Assembly: GCF_900107155.1 (NCBI RefSeq)
Contig: NZ_FNOX01000011.1
Span: 62,001-126,000 of the forward strand
Direction: 5' to 3'
Source of the DNA: Pseudomonas salomonii
Lineage (GTDB): Bacteria; Pseudomonadota; Gammaproteobacteria; Pseudomonadales; Pseudomonadaceae
DNA length: 64,000 nt
Shown: one piece after another, positions 1 to 8,648 of the stretch
How positions within the stretch are numbered: the stretch's first letter is position 1
Layout of the letters: the number at the start of each line of letters is the position of its first letter
Made by a program: the position numbers and the translations under genes
Notes under the pieces: model-generated
The model's input: only the letters and a program-made list of their open reading frames with translations
Told to the model about the DNA's origin: nothing
Databases searched by the model: none

Positions 1-2
1 CC

Positions 3-317
3 TACCTGGCTCACCGCTTGGTTGAAGAGGTCAACGACCTGTATATCAAGCATTTCGGCCAGCCGTTGATTCCGGCAGATACCACCGTCGCCAACTTGAT
101 TGCCCATCAACTGATCGGTGAGCAATTCGCCAATCAGCTGGATGAAGCCGTGCATTTGGCGGTGGATGAGATGCTCAACGAAGAGAGCTTTGCGCTGGAG
201 TCGGTTGAGGCGTATCGCGAAACACTCAAGAGCCCGAACACGGAAGCGGCGTGGAAGCGCTGGCCGTGCCTGTCGCGGCAACTGGGCGTTGAGTTGTCGC
301 TGGATCAGCCAGCCTGA
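3..317 (+). CDS. Hypothetical protein, C-terminal part only
   Basis: The reading frame is open from the left edge to a TGA at 315-317, so only the last 104 or so residues are visible and the true start lies outside the window. The visible part is acidic and probably helical, with no cysteine cluster, membrane segment or catalytic motif that I recognise. It converges on the SulP gene, with a REP-like terminator hairpin between them. I do not recognise the family. Its position beside a SulP transporter and a carbonic anhydrase does not tell what it does. That it is coding is supported by the uninterrupted frame and typical Pseudomonas codon use. Confidence 0.6.
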   Translation, partial: YLAHRLVEEVNDLYIKHFGQPLIPADTTVANLIAHQLIGEQFANQLDEAVHLAVDEMLNEESFALESVEAYRETLKSPNTEAAWKRWPCLSRQLGVELSLDQPA

Positions 318-341
318 TTTTCCGAGTGAACATAGAACCAC

Positions 342-378
342 TGTGGGAGCCGGGCAAGCCCGGCTCCCACAATTTTTT
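342..378. terminator. REP-like hairpin acting as terminator between convergent genes
   Basis: A perfect 13-bp stem (342-354 with 359-371, loop CAAG) built from the TGTGGGAGC REP core is followed by ATTTTTT on the + strand. It lies between the ends of two convergent genes and could stop transcription from the left. Confidence 0.6.
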
Positions 379-385
379 GTGGAGT

Positions 386-1927
386 TCAGACAGGCGCCGA
401 ACCTATCCCCACCGTCGTCCGCACCCGGCCTTCGAGCCTGCGCTTCAACCCCCGCGCCTCGATCACCAGCGTCGAGCCCTTGGCCGCATTGGCCCGGCCC
501 CATTCCTCCAGCAACTCCAGACACGAATGGTCGATGTAGCTCAGGTTGCTCAACGGCACATGCAAGGTGGTCCCCGCAGGCACCGTCGACAGCACCTGAG
601 TCAGCGCCGGCACTTTCAGGAAGGTCGCCGCACCGGTCAATCGCAGCTCCATCTCACCGTCCTGGGGCAAATCGATCAGGCTGACTTTCAATCGCGAAGC
701 TTTAAACGCGAGCTTCAGCAATGTGAGCCCGAAGCCCACCAATACGCCGGTCAACAGGTCGGTAAAGATGATCGCCAGTGCCGTGGCGGCGTAGGTAAAC
801 ATCGGCATCCGCCCATAACGGCCCAGCGCGCGAAACGCTTTGACGTCCACCAGCTTGATCCCGGTGTACACCAGCACGCCCGCCAAACTTGCTACCGGAA
901 TGCTTTGCAGCACACTCGACAGCAGCAACACAAAGCCCAGTAGCCACACACCGTGGAACATCGCCGACAGCCGCGTAGTGGCGCCGGCCTGCACGTTGGC
1001 CGAGCTTCGCACGATCACGCCGGTCATCGGCAAGGCGCCAACCAAACCACAGAGCATGTTGCCCACACCTTGGGCAGACAGTTCCTTGTCGAAATCAGAA
1101 CGCGGGCCGCTGTGCATCCGGTCGACCGCTGCCGCAGACAGCAGGGTTTCGGCGCTGGCAATAAACGCCACGGCGAAGGCGGCGATCAGCAGTTGCGGAT
1201 CGGCCAGGTTCAGCAGGTCGCTGGGGCGTAGCCAGTCGATGGCGTCGGCGAGATTTTCCGGCACCTCTACGCGCTTGACCTGCAACGCCAGCACCAGACT
1301 GGTTACCGTCGCCAGGCCCACGCCCAGCAAGGCACCCGGTACGAAACGCAGTGTTTGCGGACGGAATTTATCCCAGCAGTACATCACCAGCATGGTCGAC
1401 AGGCCCAGCAAGCCCGCCTGCCAACCAAGACCGCCGCCCAGCGTCGGGATCGCTTCGGCCACGGCCGCCGGGAAGCCTGCCAGGTTATCCAGCCCCGAAG
1501 GTTTGGGCGCGCCGTCGAGCATCACATGCACCTGCGACAGCACAATCAATACGCCGATGCCTGCCAGCATGCCGTACACCACCGCCGGCGCCGTGACCCG
1601 GAACCAGCAGCCCAGGCGCAAGCGCCCGGCCACCAGTTGCAGGAAACCCGCCAGCAACAGAATCGGCCCCAGCATCATCATCCCGTGTTGCCGCACCAGC
1701 TCGAACACCAACACCGCCAGCCCCGCCGCCGGGCCACTGACCTGCAGTGGCGAGCCCGCCAGCCAGCCCACCACCAGGCCACCGATAATCCCGGTGATCA
1801 GCCCCTTGGCCGGCGGCATGCCGGACGCGATCGCAATACCCATGCACAAGGGCAGGGCGACCAGAAACACAACCACCGAGGCCAGCAGCTCCCGTGGCAA
1901 TACAGCTTTCAATTGAGCAGCACGCAT
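386..1927 (-). CDS. SulP-family anion transporter (bicarbonate/sulfate type)
   Basis: A 513-residue inner-membrane transporter of the SulP/SLC26 family. The N-terminal two thirds are strings of hydrophobic helices. The first contains a PLCMGIAIASGMPPAKGLITG stretch typical of SulP helix 1. The last 120 residues form a soluble STAS-like domain. I chose the ATG at 1927 because GGGAGA precedes it at good spacing; an ATG at 1975 would add 16 residues of no obvious function. The next gene upstream on the same strand is a beta-carbonic anhydrase. SulP-carbonic anhydrase pairs are known for bicarbonate uptake or CO2 supply, so bicarbonate is the favoured substrate, though sulfate cannot be excluded from sequence. 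Confidence 0.85.
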   Translation of the reverse strand: MRAAQLKAVLPRELLASVVVFLVALPLCMGIAIASGMPPAKGLITGIIGGLVVGWLAGSPLQVSGPAAGLAVLVFELVRQHGMMMLGPILLLAGFLQLVAGRLRLGCWFRVTAPAVVYGMLAGIGVLIVLSQVHVMLDGAPKPSGLDNLAGFPAAVAEAIPTLGGGLGWQAGLLGLSTMLVMYCWDKFRPQTLRFVPGALLGVGLATVTSLVLALQVKRVEVPENLADAIDWLRPSDLLNLADPQLLIAAFAVAFIASAETLLSAAAVDRMHSGPRSDFDKELSAQGVGNMLCGLVGALPMTGVIVRSSANVQAGATTRLSAMFHGVWLLGFVLLLSSVLQSIPVASLAGVLVYTGIKLVDVKAFRALGRYGRMPMFTYAATALAIIFTDLLTGVLVGFGLTLLKLAFKASRLKVSLIDLPQDGEMELRLTGAATFLKVPALTQVLSTVPAGTTLHVPLSNLSYIDHSCLELLEEWGRANAAKGSTLVIEARGLKRRLEGRVRTTVGIGSAPV

Positions 1928-2012
1928 GATGGCTCTCCCGAGGGATTCGCCGGGCGCGGCAAAGCCTGGCTGCATCCATGGCAGCCACCGCTTGACCCGG
2001 CAGGGAAGTGTT

Positions 2013-2744
2013 TTAGAAGCGCGCTCTAGGCGTCGCGCAAGGAATCGGCTCGGTGCCGTTCAGCGGTCTGAATGCCGCCTGGTCTGCATCGTAAGCGCGG
2101 ATTTCGCTGGTCTCGATGTTGTAGATCCAACCATGGATAAACAGATGACCATTGGCCATGCGCGAAGCCACGGAAGGGTGGGTACGCAGATGCTGCAACT
2201 GGGCGATGACGTTTTCTTCGGTCAGCACCTTCATGCTCTCGCCTTCATTGGCGCAATCGCAGTTGTCTTCGACCATGGACTTGGCGACTTCGGCGTGACG
2301 CAACCACGCGCGTACCGTCGGCATTTTTTCCAGGCTGTCAGGGTTGAGTACCGCGCGCATGGCGCCGCAATCGGAGTGCCCGCACACGATGATGTGCTGT
2401 ACGCCCAGGGCGAGTACCGCGTACTCGATGGCGGTGGAAACCCCGCCGTTCATCTGACCGTAGGGCGGCACCACGTTGCCGACGTTACGCGTCACGAACA
2501 AATCGCCGGGGGAGCTTTGGGTGATCAGCTCCGGCACGATGCGCGAGTCGGCACAGGTAATAAACATCGCCCGTGGGCTCTGGGCCGTGGCGAGTTTCTT
2601 GAAGAGTTCTTCCTGCTGCGGGAAGACGTCGTGATGGAAATGCAAAAAGCCGTCAACGATGTGCTTTAACGCTGCATCGGCAGACTCCGCCACCTGAGGG
2701 GCTGAAGCCGACGCAGCCAACGGCTGTTTATCCTTGTCACTCAT
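2013..2744 (-). CDS. Beta-class carbonic anhydrase
   Basis: A 243-residue cytoplasmic enzyme that interconverts CO2 and bicarbonate. The zinc site is visible: CADSR with its Cys-Asp-Arg near residue 65, and the HSDCGA motif supplying His and the second Cys near residues 120-125. GDLFVTRNVGNVV, typical of beta-CAs, lies between them. The first 25 residues are an Ala/Ser-rich extension without a clear signal peptide. It precedes the SulP transporter by 85 bp on the same strand and is probably cotranscribed with it. This matches the carbonic anhydrase/SulP pair I recall from other Pseudomonas chromosomes. Confidence 0.9.
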   Translation of the reverse strand: MSDKDKQPLAASASAPQVAESADAALKHIVDGFLHFHHDVFPQQEELFKKLATAQSPRAMFITCADSRIVPELITQSSPGDLFVTRNVGNVVPPYGQMNGGVSTAIEYAVLALGVQHIIVCGHSDCGAMRAVLNPDSLEKMPTVRAWLRHAEVAKSMVEDNCDCANEGESMKVLTEENVIAQLQHLRTHPSVASRMANGHLFIHGWIYNIETSEIRAYDADQAAFRPLNGTEPIPCATPRARF

Positions 2745-2970
2745 GATTCATCCTCTTGATTAATGCAGGGGAGTGTTCAGGTCAGTTCGACGTCTGGCCA
2801 TCGGAAAAGTTGAAAAACTAAACAACCCAAGGCGTCGACTCATCAGTCACTCGCTGAACAAGGTAACCGCCGAAACTTAACTCAAACTGAATGAACCGCT
2901 CTAGAACGCGGGTTTCAGTGATGTCAAAACGCGACTATTCCTACAGAATGACGCCATCGTTCTCTTCAGT

Positions 2971-3801
2971 TTACAACAATGCCATCTGCCTGCCCGGCGG
3001 GCAAAACGCCGTGCAATCCAGATTAAACCCTTCCCGTCGATTGAGCCCCAGCCGCTTGATCGCCTTGTTGAAACGCTGTGCCAGCAAATCGGCAAACGGC
3101 CCCTCACCACGCATGCGCACGCCGAAACGGCTGTCATACACCTCGCCGCCGCGCACCTGACGCACCAGGCTCATCACATGGGCCGCGCGTTGCGGGTAAT
3201 GCGCCGCCAGCCATTCCTCGAACAGCGGCGCCACTTCCAGCGGCAGCCGCAGCATCATGTAGGCGGCGCTCTGCGCACCGGCAGCGTGGGCTTCGGTCAG
3301 CAGGCTTTCCAGCTCGCTGTCGTTAATCATCGGAATCATCGGCGAGCACAGTACACCCACCGGGATACCTGCCTCGCGCATCACCCGAATCGCCCGTAAA
3401 CGCGCCTTGGGCGCCGCCGTGCGCGGCTCCAGGATGCGCTTGAGCTCGTCGTCCAGGCTGGTGAGGCTGATCATCACCGCCACCAGCCGCTGGCGCGCCA
3501 ATTCGGTGAGCAGGTCGAGGTCGCGCAAGATCAGCGAGCCCTTGGTGATGATGGTCACCGGGTGCCGATAGCGCAGCAGCACTTCGAGGGTTTGCCGGGT
3601 GATTGTGTAGTCGCGCTCGATAGGCTGGTACGGGTCGGTATTGGAGCCCAGGTTGATCGGCGCACACACATAACCTGGCTTGGACAGCTGTTGCTCCAGC
3701 ACGTCGGCGGCGTTGGTCTTGGCAATCAGTTTGGTTTCGAAATCCAGCCCTGGCGACAGGTCCCAATAGGCGTGGCTGGGCCGCGCATAGCAGTAGATGC
3801 A
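2971..3801 (-). pseudogene. Radical SAM protein (PA0069 family), C-terminal fragment cut off by the element
   Basis: This is the larger piece of a gene split by the mobile element. Reading leftward from 3801, the frame begins at the second cysteine of the radical SAM cluster motif (C-I-Y-C-Y-A-R-P) and runs 276 codons to the stop at 2971. It includes the stretch NLGSNTDPYQPIERDYTITR, typical of this family. A stop codon lies three codons upstream, inside the element, and no ATG precedes the fragment. The first usable start would be a GTG at 3702, which lacks the iron-sulfur motif. Joined to the fragment at 10558-10785 it gives a 352-residue protein of normal length. Any product made here would be inactive as a radical SAM enzyme. 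The exact reaction of this family is not known to me; the related spore photoproduct lyase acts on DNA damage. Confidence 0.9.
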
Positions 3802-3824
3802 GACATGCTACGCTATACGTTCCA
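3800..3824. other. Left attachment site of the element (attL, chromosome-element junction)
   Basis: The C-terminal radical SAM coding sequence stops matching at the CAG of 3800-3802. Element sequence begins here and includes GTTCCA at 3819-3824, the inverted counterpart of TGGAAC at the right end. The same CAG recurs at 10556-10558. The recombinase gene starts about 40 bp to the right, as is usual for serine integrases and their attachment sites. The precise 2-bp crossover is inferred, not proven. Confidence 0.75.
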
Positions 3825-3844
3825 TCGGTTGGGTTGATTAAAAA

Positions 3845-5464
3845 ATGACCAAAAAATGTTATCCATACGTTCGCTTTTCATCGACCCGCCAAGAAGATGG
3901 CAGCACTAGAAACCGTCAAAACGAGCTTATAGACGCTTTTGTGTCCAAGCATGGGCTAGAAGTGGATCGACACCTTGAAGACGCCGGTACGTCCGCATAT
4001 CACGGCAAAAACGCCGGTTCAGAAGGTGTATTGGGTAAATTCTTGAAAGAAGTGCGGATGGGCGAAATCGACAAAGGTTCGTATCTATTGATCGAAAACT
4101 TCGACCGGCTTTCGCGTGACAAAATTGTCCGCACTAATAAAATTTTTACCGATCTCATCTTTTCGGGCATCAAGATTGTAATTCTTGATAAAAATAAAAT
4201 TTATGAAGAAGAAAACCTTGATTTCGCTGATTGGGTCAATGCCCTTTTAGAGTTTGAACGGGCTAACGCAGAGAGTAAGCGGAAAAGCGATTTTTCAAGC
4301 AAGGCTTGGCGAATCAATCGCGGAAGAATGCGTGAAGGTGAAATCGTCACTAAAAAAGTACCAACATGGTTAAAGGTTGAAAATAACGCCTTTGTCATTG
4401 ACCATGAAAAAGTCGAAAGGATTAACACACTTTTCAAGCTTTCGCTTTCAAAAGGTCTTCAAGAAGCAACGCGAGAATATAATGACCTTTATAGTGAAAA
4501 GCTCGCTATCCACCAAACCCAATACCTATTATCTAACCGTAAGCTGATTGGCGAGCATTCCCCGCAAAAGATTCACTATGATGAATCCGGCCAGTTAAAA
4601 AGAAAAGATGAAGGCGATTCAATTCCAAATTATTACCCAGCCGTTGTAGATGAACAATTATTTTATCAGGTTCAAGAACTCATCAAATCGAGAAGACCTT
4701 TTGCCGGTAGATATTCTAATCAACGTTATAACGTCTTTCGCGACCTGATTTATTGCAAGTGGTGTGGTGGCACCATTCGATATATGAACAAGGGAGAAAG
4801 GGACTATTTCATCTGCACAAACTCAATGACCGGAAAATGTGACTTGAATAGCCACTTTGGTCAACAATCTATTCGCGGCAAAAAATTATTTGGTATGTTC
4901 TTTGCTTTTACAGATGGCTTGAATGTTTCCGCTTTGCTTGAAGAAAATACAAACGCAAAAGAAATTAAAACGGAAGTATTGAAGCTGGAAGCTAAAAGAA
5001 ATCAGATTGCCAACAGACTACAAGATTTCAAAGTCGAAGTTAAAACAATGATTTTGGACGGTAAAACTATACCCTCCACATATAATGAGGTTATTGCAGA
5101 ATTAGAGAGCAATCGCAACCATATAGACAGTGAAATCGACACAAGAACGAAAGAGCTTGACCAGATTTACATATCCGAAAAATCTTTTATGGGCTTAAAA
5201 GATATTGATGTGAGCGGCATTATTTATGATCGCACAAATGAAGCGGTAGAGAAGCGAGTGCAATACAACAACGAACTAAAGAAAATCATCAAACACATTC
5301 GCATAGATTTCCTGAATACCGCGATTGAAATAGAATTCGCAAACAAACTTTGCCGTCTAGTTAATAGTGATGGTGACGTTATTGATTATGTAATCGACCA
5401 TGTGCCCGAAGACTTCACGACCATATACAACTATGACAAGGATTACATAAATCCAGACGCCTAG
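3845..5464 (+). CDS. Large serine recombinase (element integrase)
   Basis: A 539-residue site-specific recombinase that would integrate and excise this element. The resolvase/invertase catalytic domain occupies about residues 5-155: YVRFSSTRQ supplies the likely nucleophile Ser12 with Arg10, and DRLSRD at 87-92 is the other family signature. A recombinase domain follows (about 165-285). The zinc ribbon uses C304, C307, C324 and C332. Residues 370-450 are charged and helical, fitting the coiled-coil arm that controls direction in large serine integrases. The gene is AT-rich, begins 43 bp inside attL and is followed by a strong terminator. No recombination directionality factor is recognisable; the small gene at 5813 might serve, but this is speculative. 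The start ATG has only a weak ribosome-binding site. Confidence 0.93.
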   Translation: MTKKCYPYVRFSSTRQEDGSTRNRQNELIDAFVSKHGLEVDRHLEDAGTSAYHGKNAGSEGVLGKFLKEVRMGEIDKGSYLLIENFDRLSRDKIVRTNKIFTDLIFSGIKIVILDKNKIYEEENLDFADWVNALLEFERANAESKRKSDFSSKAWRINRGRMREGEIVTKKVPTWLKVENNAFVIDHEKVERINTLFKLSLSKGLQEATREYNDLYSEKLAIHQTQYLLSNRKLIGEHSPQKIHYDESGQLKRKDEGDSIPNYYPAVVDEQLFYQVQELIKSRRPFAGRYSNQRYNVFRDLIYCKWCGGTIRYMNKGERDYFICTNSMTGKCDLNSHFGQQSIRGKKLFGMFFAFTDGLNVSALLEENTNAKEIKTEVLKLEAKRNQIANRLQDFKVEVKTMILDGKTIPSTYNEVIAELESNRNHIDSEIDTRTKELDQIYISEKSFMGLKDIDVSGIIYDRTNEAVEKRVQYNNELKKIIKHIRIDFLNTAIEIEFANKLCRLVNSDGDVIDYVIDHVPEDFTTIYNYDKDYINPDA

Positions 5465-5547
5465 ATTTTTACCAGATTGTTTTTAAAATACTACTGCATG
5501 GTTGACACTTTCACTGCTTTGTAAGTTGCTGCTAACTTCCAGATTAT

Positions 5548-5573
5548 GGCCGCCAATCGGTGGCCTTTCTTTT
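5548..5573 (+). terminator. Rho-independent terminator after the recombinase gene
   Basis: The stem GGCCGCC (5548-5554) pairs with GGTGGCC (5559-5565, one G-T pair) around the loop AATC and is followed by TTTCTTTT. It lies 84 bp after the recombinase stop codon. Confidence 0.85.
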
Positions 5574-5678
5574 GTGCTATACAATTTCAATTTCAAATTT
5601 TCGTTGAAATTTCCACCTACTTGAAAACATTATAATGTATGTTACTTTATATATAGGCTACTTATCTAGGCAAGCAAT

Positions 5679-5773
5679 GTTCTTGGTTCCCAAATAAGCA
5701 ACAAAATGGTTCCCATTTTATTCCTTATTCGGTTCCCAAGAACGCTTGATATTTCGCACTTCGTTTGAAATAT
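5679..5773. repeat. Phased GGTTCCCA repeats and inverted repeats before the mobilization genes (candidate oriT/operator)
   Basis: GGTTCCCA occurs at 5685-5692, 5708-5715 and 5731-5738, exactly 23 bp apart each time. The array is enclosed by GTTCTTGG (5679-5686) and its reverse complement CCAAGAAC (5736-5743). The middle copy is embedded in a perfect hairpin, AAAATGG-TTC-CCATTTT (5703-5719). A further inverted repeat, ATATTTC/GAAATAT (5749-5755 and 5767-5773), lies just before the mobilization genes. Spaced repeats plus hairpins directly upstream of a relaxase operon fit an origin of transfer, iterons or an autoregulatory operator. Which of these it is cannot be decided from sequence. The rest of the 5465-5812 gap holds the recombinase terminator and AT-rich promoter-like sequence. 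Confidence 0.6.
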
Positions 5774-5812
5774 ATAGGAGCGAACAACAAACAAACCACA
5801 TCAGGAACCATT

Positions 5813-6409
5813 ATGAAAAAAGATAAAGATACAGATATAAACAAAACCAAAAGAGGTGAGATTACGAAAGAAATTCTAGGTAAGAATTTCAATGGCAAGT
5901 CAAAAAACAAACTAGATGAAAATGAGTTGAAAGAGTTTAAAAAAATCTACTCACAACTATCCGAATCAAAAAGAGGTGAAAGTTTCCATCTTCGCTTTTC
6001 GGGTGATAGTGCAAAGTTTATGAAAGAACTATTTCCAAAAAATTTTAAAGCCAACAAGAGCAGCCTCGTTACAAAAATAATTAAAAGACGAGTTACATCA
6101 TGCATTGAATATACAGACCCTAAGCTAATTGAAGCAGCTAAGATTATCGACGAAGTTTGTGGTGCTGGTAAACTTTTCAACACGCTGAACGGCATTTCAT
6201 CAGCATTAGATAAATTAGACAGTAATGGGGTTGCGATATTTAATAACGGAAAAGAAGTTGATTTCAATAACATATTAGACGCATTGAACAAAAAAATAAC
6301 ACAAGCAGAAATCCTGATGGACAGAGTTAACAGCTTGCTTGATGGTGTAAATATTCAAAGTAGAATTATCTACAACAAAGAAAAGGACAACAACAATGGT
6401 GATATATGA
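5813..6409 (+). CDS. Small accessory protein of the mobilization operon (MobC-like by position)
   Basis: A 198-residue, lysine-rich soluble protein. I chose the ATG at 5813 because AGGA lies nine bases upstream; a TTG at 5765 would add 16 residues. Residues about 48-80 read as a beta strand (SFHLRFSGD) followed by helices, which loosely resembles ribbon-helix-helix DNA-binding proteins. The C-terminal half looks helical, perhaps coiled. Its stop overlaps the relaxase start (ATGA at 6406-6409), so the two are translationally coupled. That is the usual layout of relaxosome accessory protein and relaxase. I do not recognise the family by sequence. A role in binding the repeats just upstream, at oriT or as repressor, is inference from position. 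Confidence 0.6.
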   Translation: MKKDKDTDINKTKRGEITKEILGKNFNGKSKNKLDENELKEFKKIYSQLSESKRGESFHLRFSGDSAKFMKELFPKNFKANKSSLVTKIIKRRVTSCIEYTDPKLIEAAKIIDEVCGAGKLFNTLNGISSALDKLDSNGVAIFNNGKEVDFNNILDALNKKITQAEILMDRVNSLLDGVNIQSRIIYNKEKDNNNGDI

Positions 6410-8592
6410 TAATCAAAAAACCAGAAGGAGATTTATCGGCCAATCTATCTAATAAGAATGAAATAGTATTCAATATTGATTATTTCTTGAAAAAAGCTTT
6501 TCACAAAAACGAACCAGATACATGCAGCTTGCCTTTTGTGAAAAATTTCAATGATAACCATTCATACAGCAATTTTATTGCTGATTACTTTATGGATGAT
6601 TTAAACAAAGGGCAAAAATTCGCTGCATTATGCGATATTGTTTCATTTTCACCTGATGACTTTGATGTTGACAATCTAACACTAGAAGATAAACAGAAGG
6701 CGTTCAAAGTAGTAAAGTCATATGTTAGGCAGGTCTATGGTTCAAGGACATTCGTAGCAGATTATCACATTGATAATGGTAAGCTTCATTACCATATCGT
6801 CGTTAAAAACAAAGATAAACTTGGGAATTGCTACACAACAAAAGCTTTCAATGACTTTGACAAGAAAGAAAGAATTGCAGCAAAGCTAGAAAAACAATTT
6901 AACCTTGAAGTTGTTGAAAATAGAAAATGTGTATTGGAAGAGCAGCAACGTCTTAATGACTTCCAATATTCTCCTACGGCTCACTTACAACGCTTTAAAA
7001 AACACAACCCAGAAGCTTATGCTGATAAAGTTGACCAACTTACAGCGATGAATGATTTTATCAGGTCAACCGCTAAAAAATCAAAATCACCAAAAGAGCT
7101 TTTCCAAATATTACAGGACAATAATATTGGTGTCAGCATAAATAATGACAATGCGGCAAATCTTGCTTTTTCATTTGTTGATGGCAACGAAAATTCAATA
7201 AAAGCATCACAGGTTAATCTTTCAATGAAGTCTTTAAAGACTAAATTCAAAGAGTTTAATGATGAGCAGCTTAAAGATATAGTAAGGCAGGCGGCAGAAT
7301 TCAAACCTGAAAGAATCACCCACAGCCTAGCATGGGTTGGCGAACGAATTGACTTTGAACCAAGAATTAAAACCAAAAAAGACACAATGCAATGGAGATT
7401 AAAGAAATACGAAGCACAAGAGCATTCAAATATTATTCGTTACTATTCAGTATCTAAAAAGGGTTATGAATACGATAAGTTTTCATACGACAAAGAAAAA
7501 CATTCTGTTTCTGTTTATGAAGTAACTCCATCAACGGTGCGTGATGCCTTAATTGTGCTAATCAATAATTCACCTTGCGAGGCAATCAAAACAGAATCCA
7601 CCAACAAGAATTTTTGTATTGAAAGCATTAAGCAATCAGTTGAATTAGGTTTGTTTGATAAAGAAGGCTTTCAATATCAAATGCCCAACGTAAAGGACTT
7701 TTCAGCAGAAGATATTAAACAGTTGAATGATTACCTACGTGAAAAAGGCAAGACAGAAATTGAAATCAAGGAAGTTGATGGTGCCTTGCTAGCTATCGCC
7801 AAGGTGGAAAAACCAGTCATAGAAGCCGTTCACGAAGCCGCAGAAGCACCAGAAACAGCTATCCCGTCCAAAGACACACCAGCAGCACCAACACCGCTAG
7901 AAATGGCTGATATTGGGCCACAGATACAAGACATTGACGAACCTACAACGTCAAAGCCAGTTGAACAGGTGGTGTGGCAAAATGGTGATAATGAGTTCGA
8001 AAATCAAGAACAAGAAAATCAACATGACGATTTAATTGATTACCTTAATGAAGATTTTAATAATGAACAATTAACATCATCGGAACCACAAACCATTGAT
8101 GCATCTAGCTATGCTGATTTGATTGATGATTTAATATCCGATTATAAAGAAAGCTGGTTTATATCAGGCATTATTGACAGCGTAATTGAGGCGTTAGATG
8201 GAAGTATTGAAGGAGAACCCAACGATATACATGCATTGATTTTGGACCAAATCCAAAATAATGAAGTTGATAATGAGCTTAAAATAGTTGTGCTTGAAAG
8301 ATTAGAAAATGCTTTGATATGCGATATTGAGCACGAAGTTAATTCATTGAAAAAAATGCATTTGCCGGGAAATTCAAGCCATAGCATTGATGAGCATAGA
8401 GTGTTTGACAAAAAATGTATTCCAAGGCTATTAAACGAGGAACAAAAAAGTCAATATATGCATAGGCAGAACATATACCAACTTAAAGACAGGTTGGAAG
8501 AAATCAATCCAGATGTAGCAAGCGACATGAATTATGCCATTAAACAGCGATTTCAACATGGTTCAGAGTACAAATACACACATAACAAATAA
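6406..8592 (+). CDS. Relaxase of the MOB_P (MobA/VirD2-like) type with a probable LPD7-like domain
   Basis: A 728-residue mobilization protein predicted to nick the element at oriT and pilot the strand into a recipient. The metal-binding motif H-x-D-x4-H-x-H is clear at residues 121-130 (HIDNGKLHYH), followed by IVVKN. The likely nicking tyrosine is Tyr61 in SYSNFIADYFMDD, which resembles MOB_P motif I. Residues about 355-450 (RYYSVSKKGYEYDKF onward, then ESIKQSVELGL) resemble the large polyvalent protein-associated domain LPD7 seen behind many MobP relaxases. Residues 470-560 are rich in Glu, Ala, Pro and Gln and probably form a flexible linker. The C-terminal 170 residues are helical and acidic, of unknown function. 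The codon usage is strongly AT-biased and foreign to this chromosome. It is followed by a terminator hairpin that overlaps the stop codon. Confidence 0.82.
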   Translation: MIIKKPEGDLSANLSNKNEIVFNIDYFLKKAFHKNEPDTCSLPFVKNFNDNHSYSNFIADYFMDDLNKGQKFAALCDIVSFSPDDFDVDNLTLEDKQKAFKVVKSYVRQVYGSRTFVADYHIDNGKLHYHIVVKNKDKLGNCYTTKAFNDFDKKERIAAKLEKQFNLEVVENRKCVLEEQQRLNDFQYSPTAHLQRFKKHNPEAYADKVDQLTAMNDFIRSTAKKSKSPKELFQILQDNNIGVSINNDNAANLAFSFVDGNENSIKASQVNLSMKSLKTKFKEFNDEQLKDIVRQAAEFKPERITHSLAWVGERIDFEPRIKTKKDTMQWRLKKYEAQEHSNIIRYYSVSKKGYEYDKFSYDKEKHSVSVYEVTPSTVRDALIVLINNSPCEAIKTESTNKNFCIESIKQSVELGLFDKEGFQYQMPNVKDFSAEDIKQLNDYLREKGKTEIEIKEVDGALLAIAKVEKPVIEAVHEAAEAPETAIPSKDTPAAPTPLEMADIGPQIQDIDEPTTSKPVEQVVWQNGDNEFENQEQENQHDDLIDYLNEDFNNEQLTSSEPQTIDASSYADLIDDLISDYKESWFISGIIDSVIEALDGSIEGEPNDIHALILDQIQNNEVDNELKIVVLERLENALICDIEHEVNSLKKMHLPGNSSHSIDEHRVFDKKCIPRLLNEEQKSQYMHRQNIYQLKDRLEEINPDVASDMNYAIKQRFQHGSEYKYTHNK

Positions 8593-8613
8593 AGCCCATC
8601 AGGGCTTTATTTG
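8590..8613 (+). terminator. Terminator hairpin at the relaxase stop codon
   Basis: TAAAGCCC (8590-8597) pairs perfectly with GGGCTTTA (8602-8609) around ATCA, then TTTG. The first three bases of the stem are the relaxase stop codon. Confidence 0.75.
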
Positions 8614-8648
8614 ACTTTAAGCAATGAAGTGATACGATAATAAAAGGT

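Noticed and set aside
5685..5738. Possible CRISPR-like array in the spaced GGTTCCCA repeats
   Set aside because: The repeats are only 8 bp with 15-bp gaps and no cas genes; they fit protein binding sites.
5725..5910. 61-codon minus-strand frame over the repeat array
   Set aside because: Crosses the start of the accessory gene, is rich in Phe/Leu from A-rich DNA, and has no start signal.
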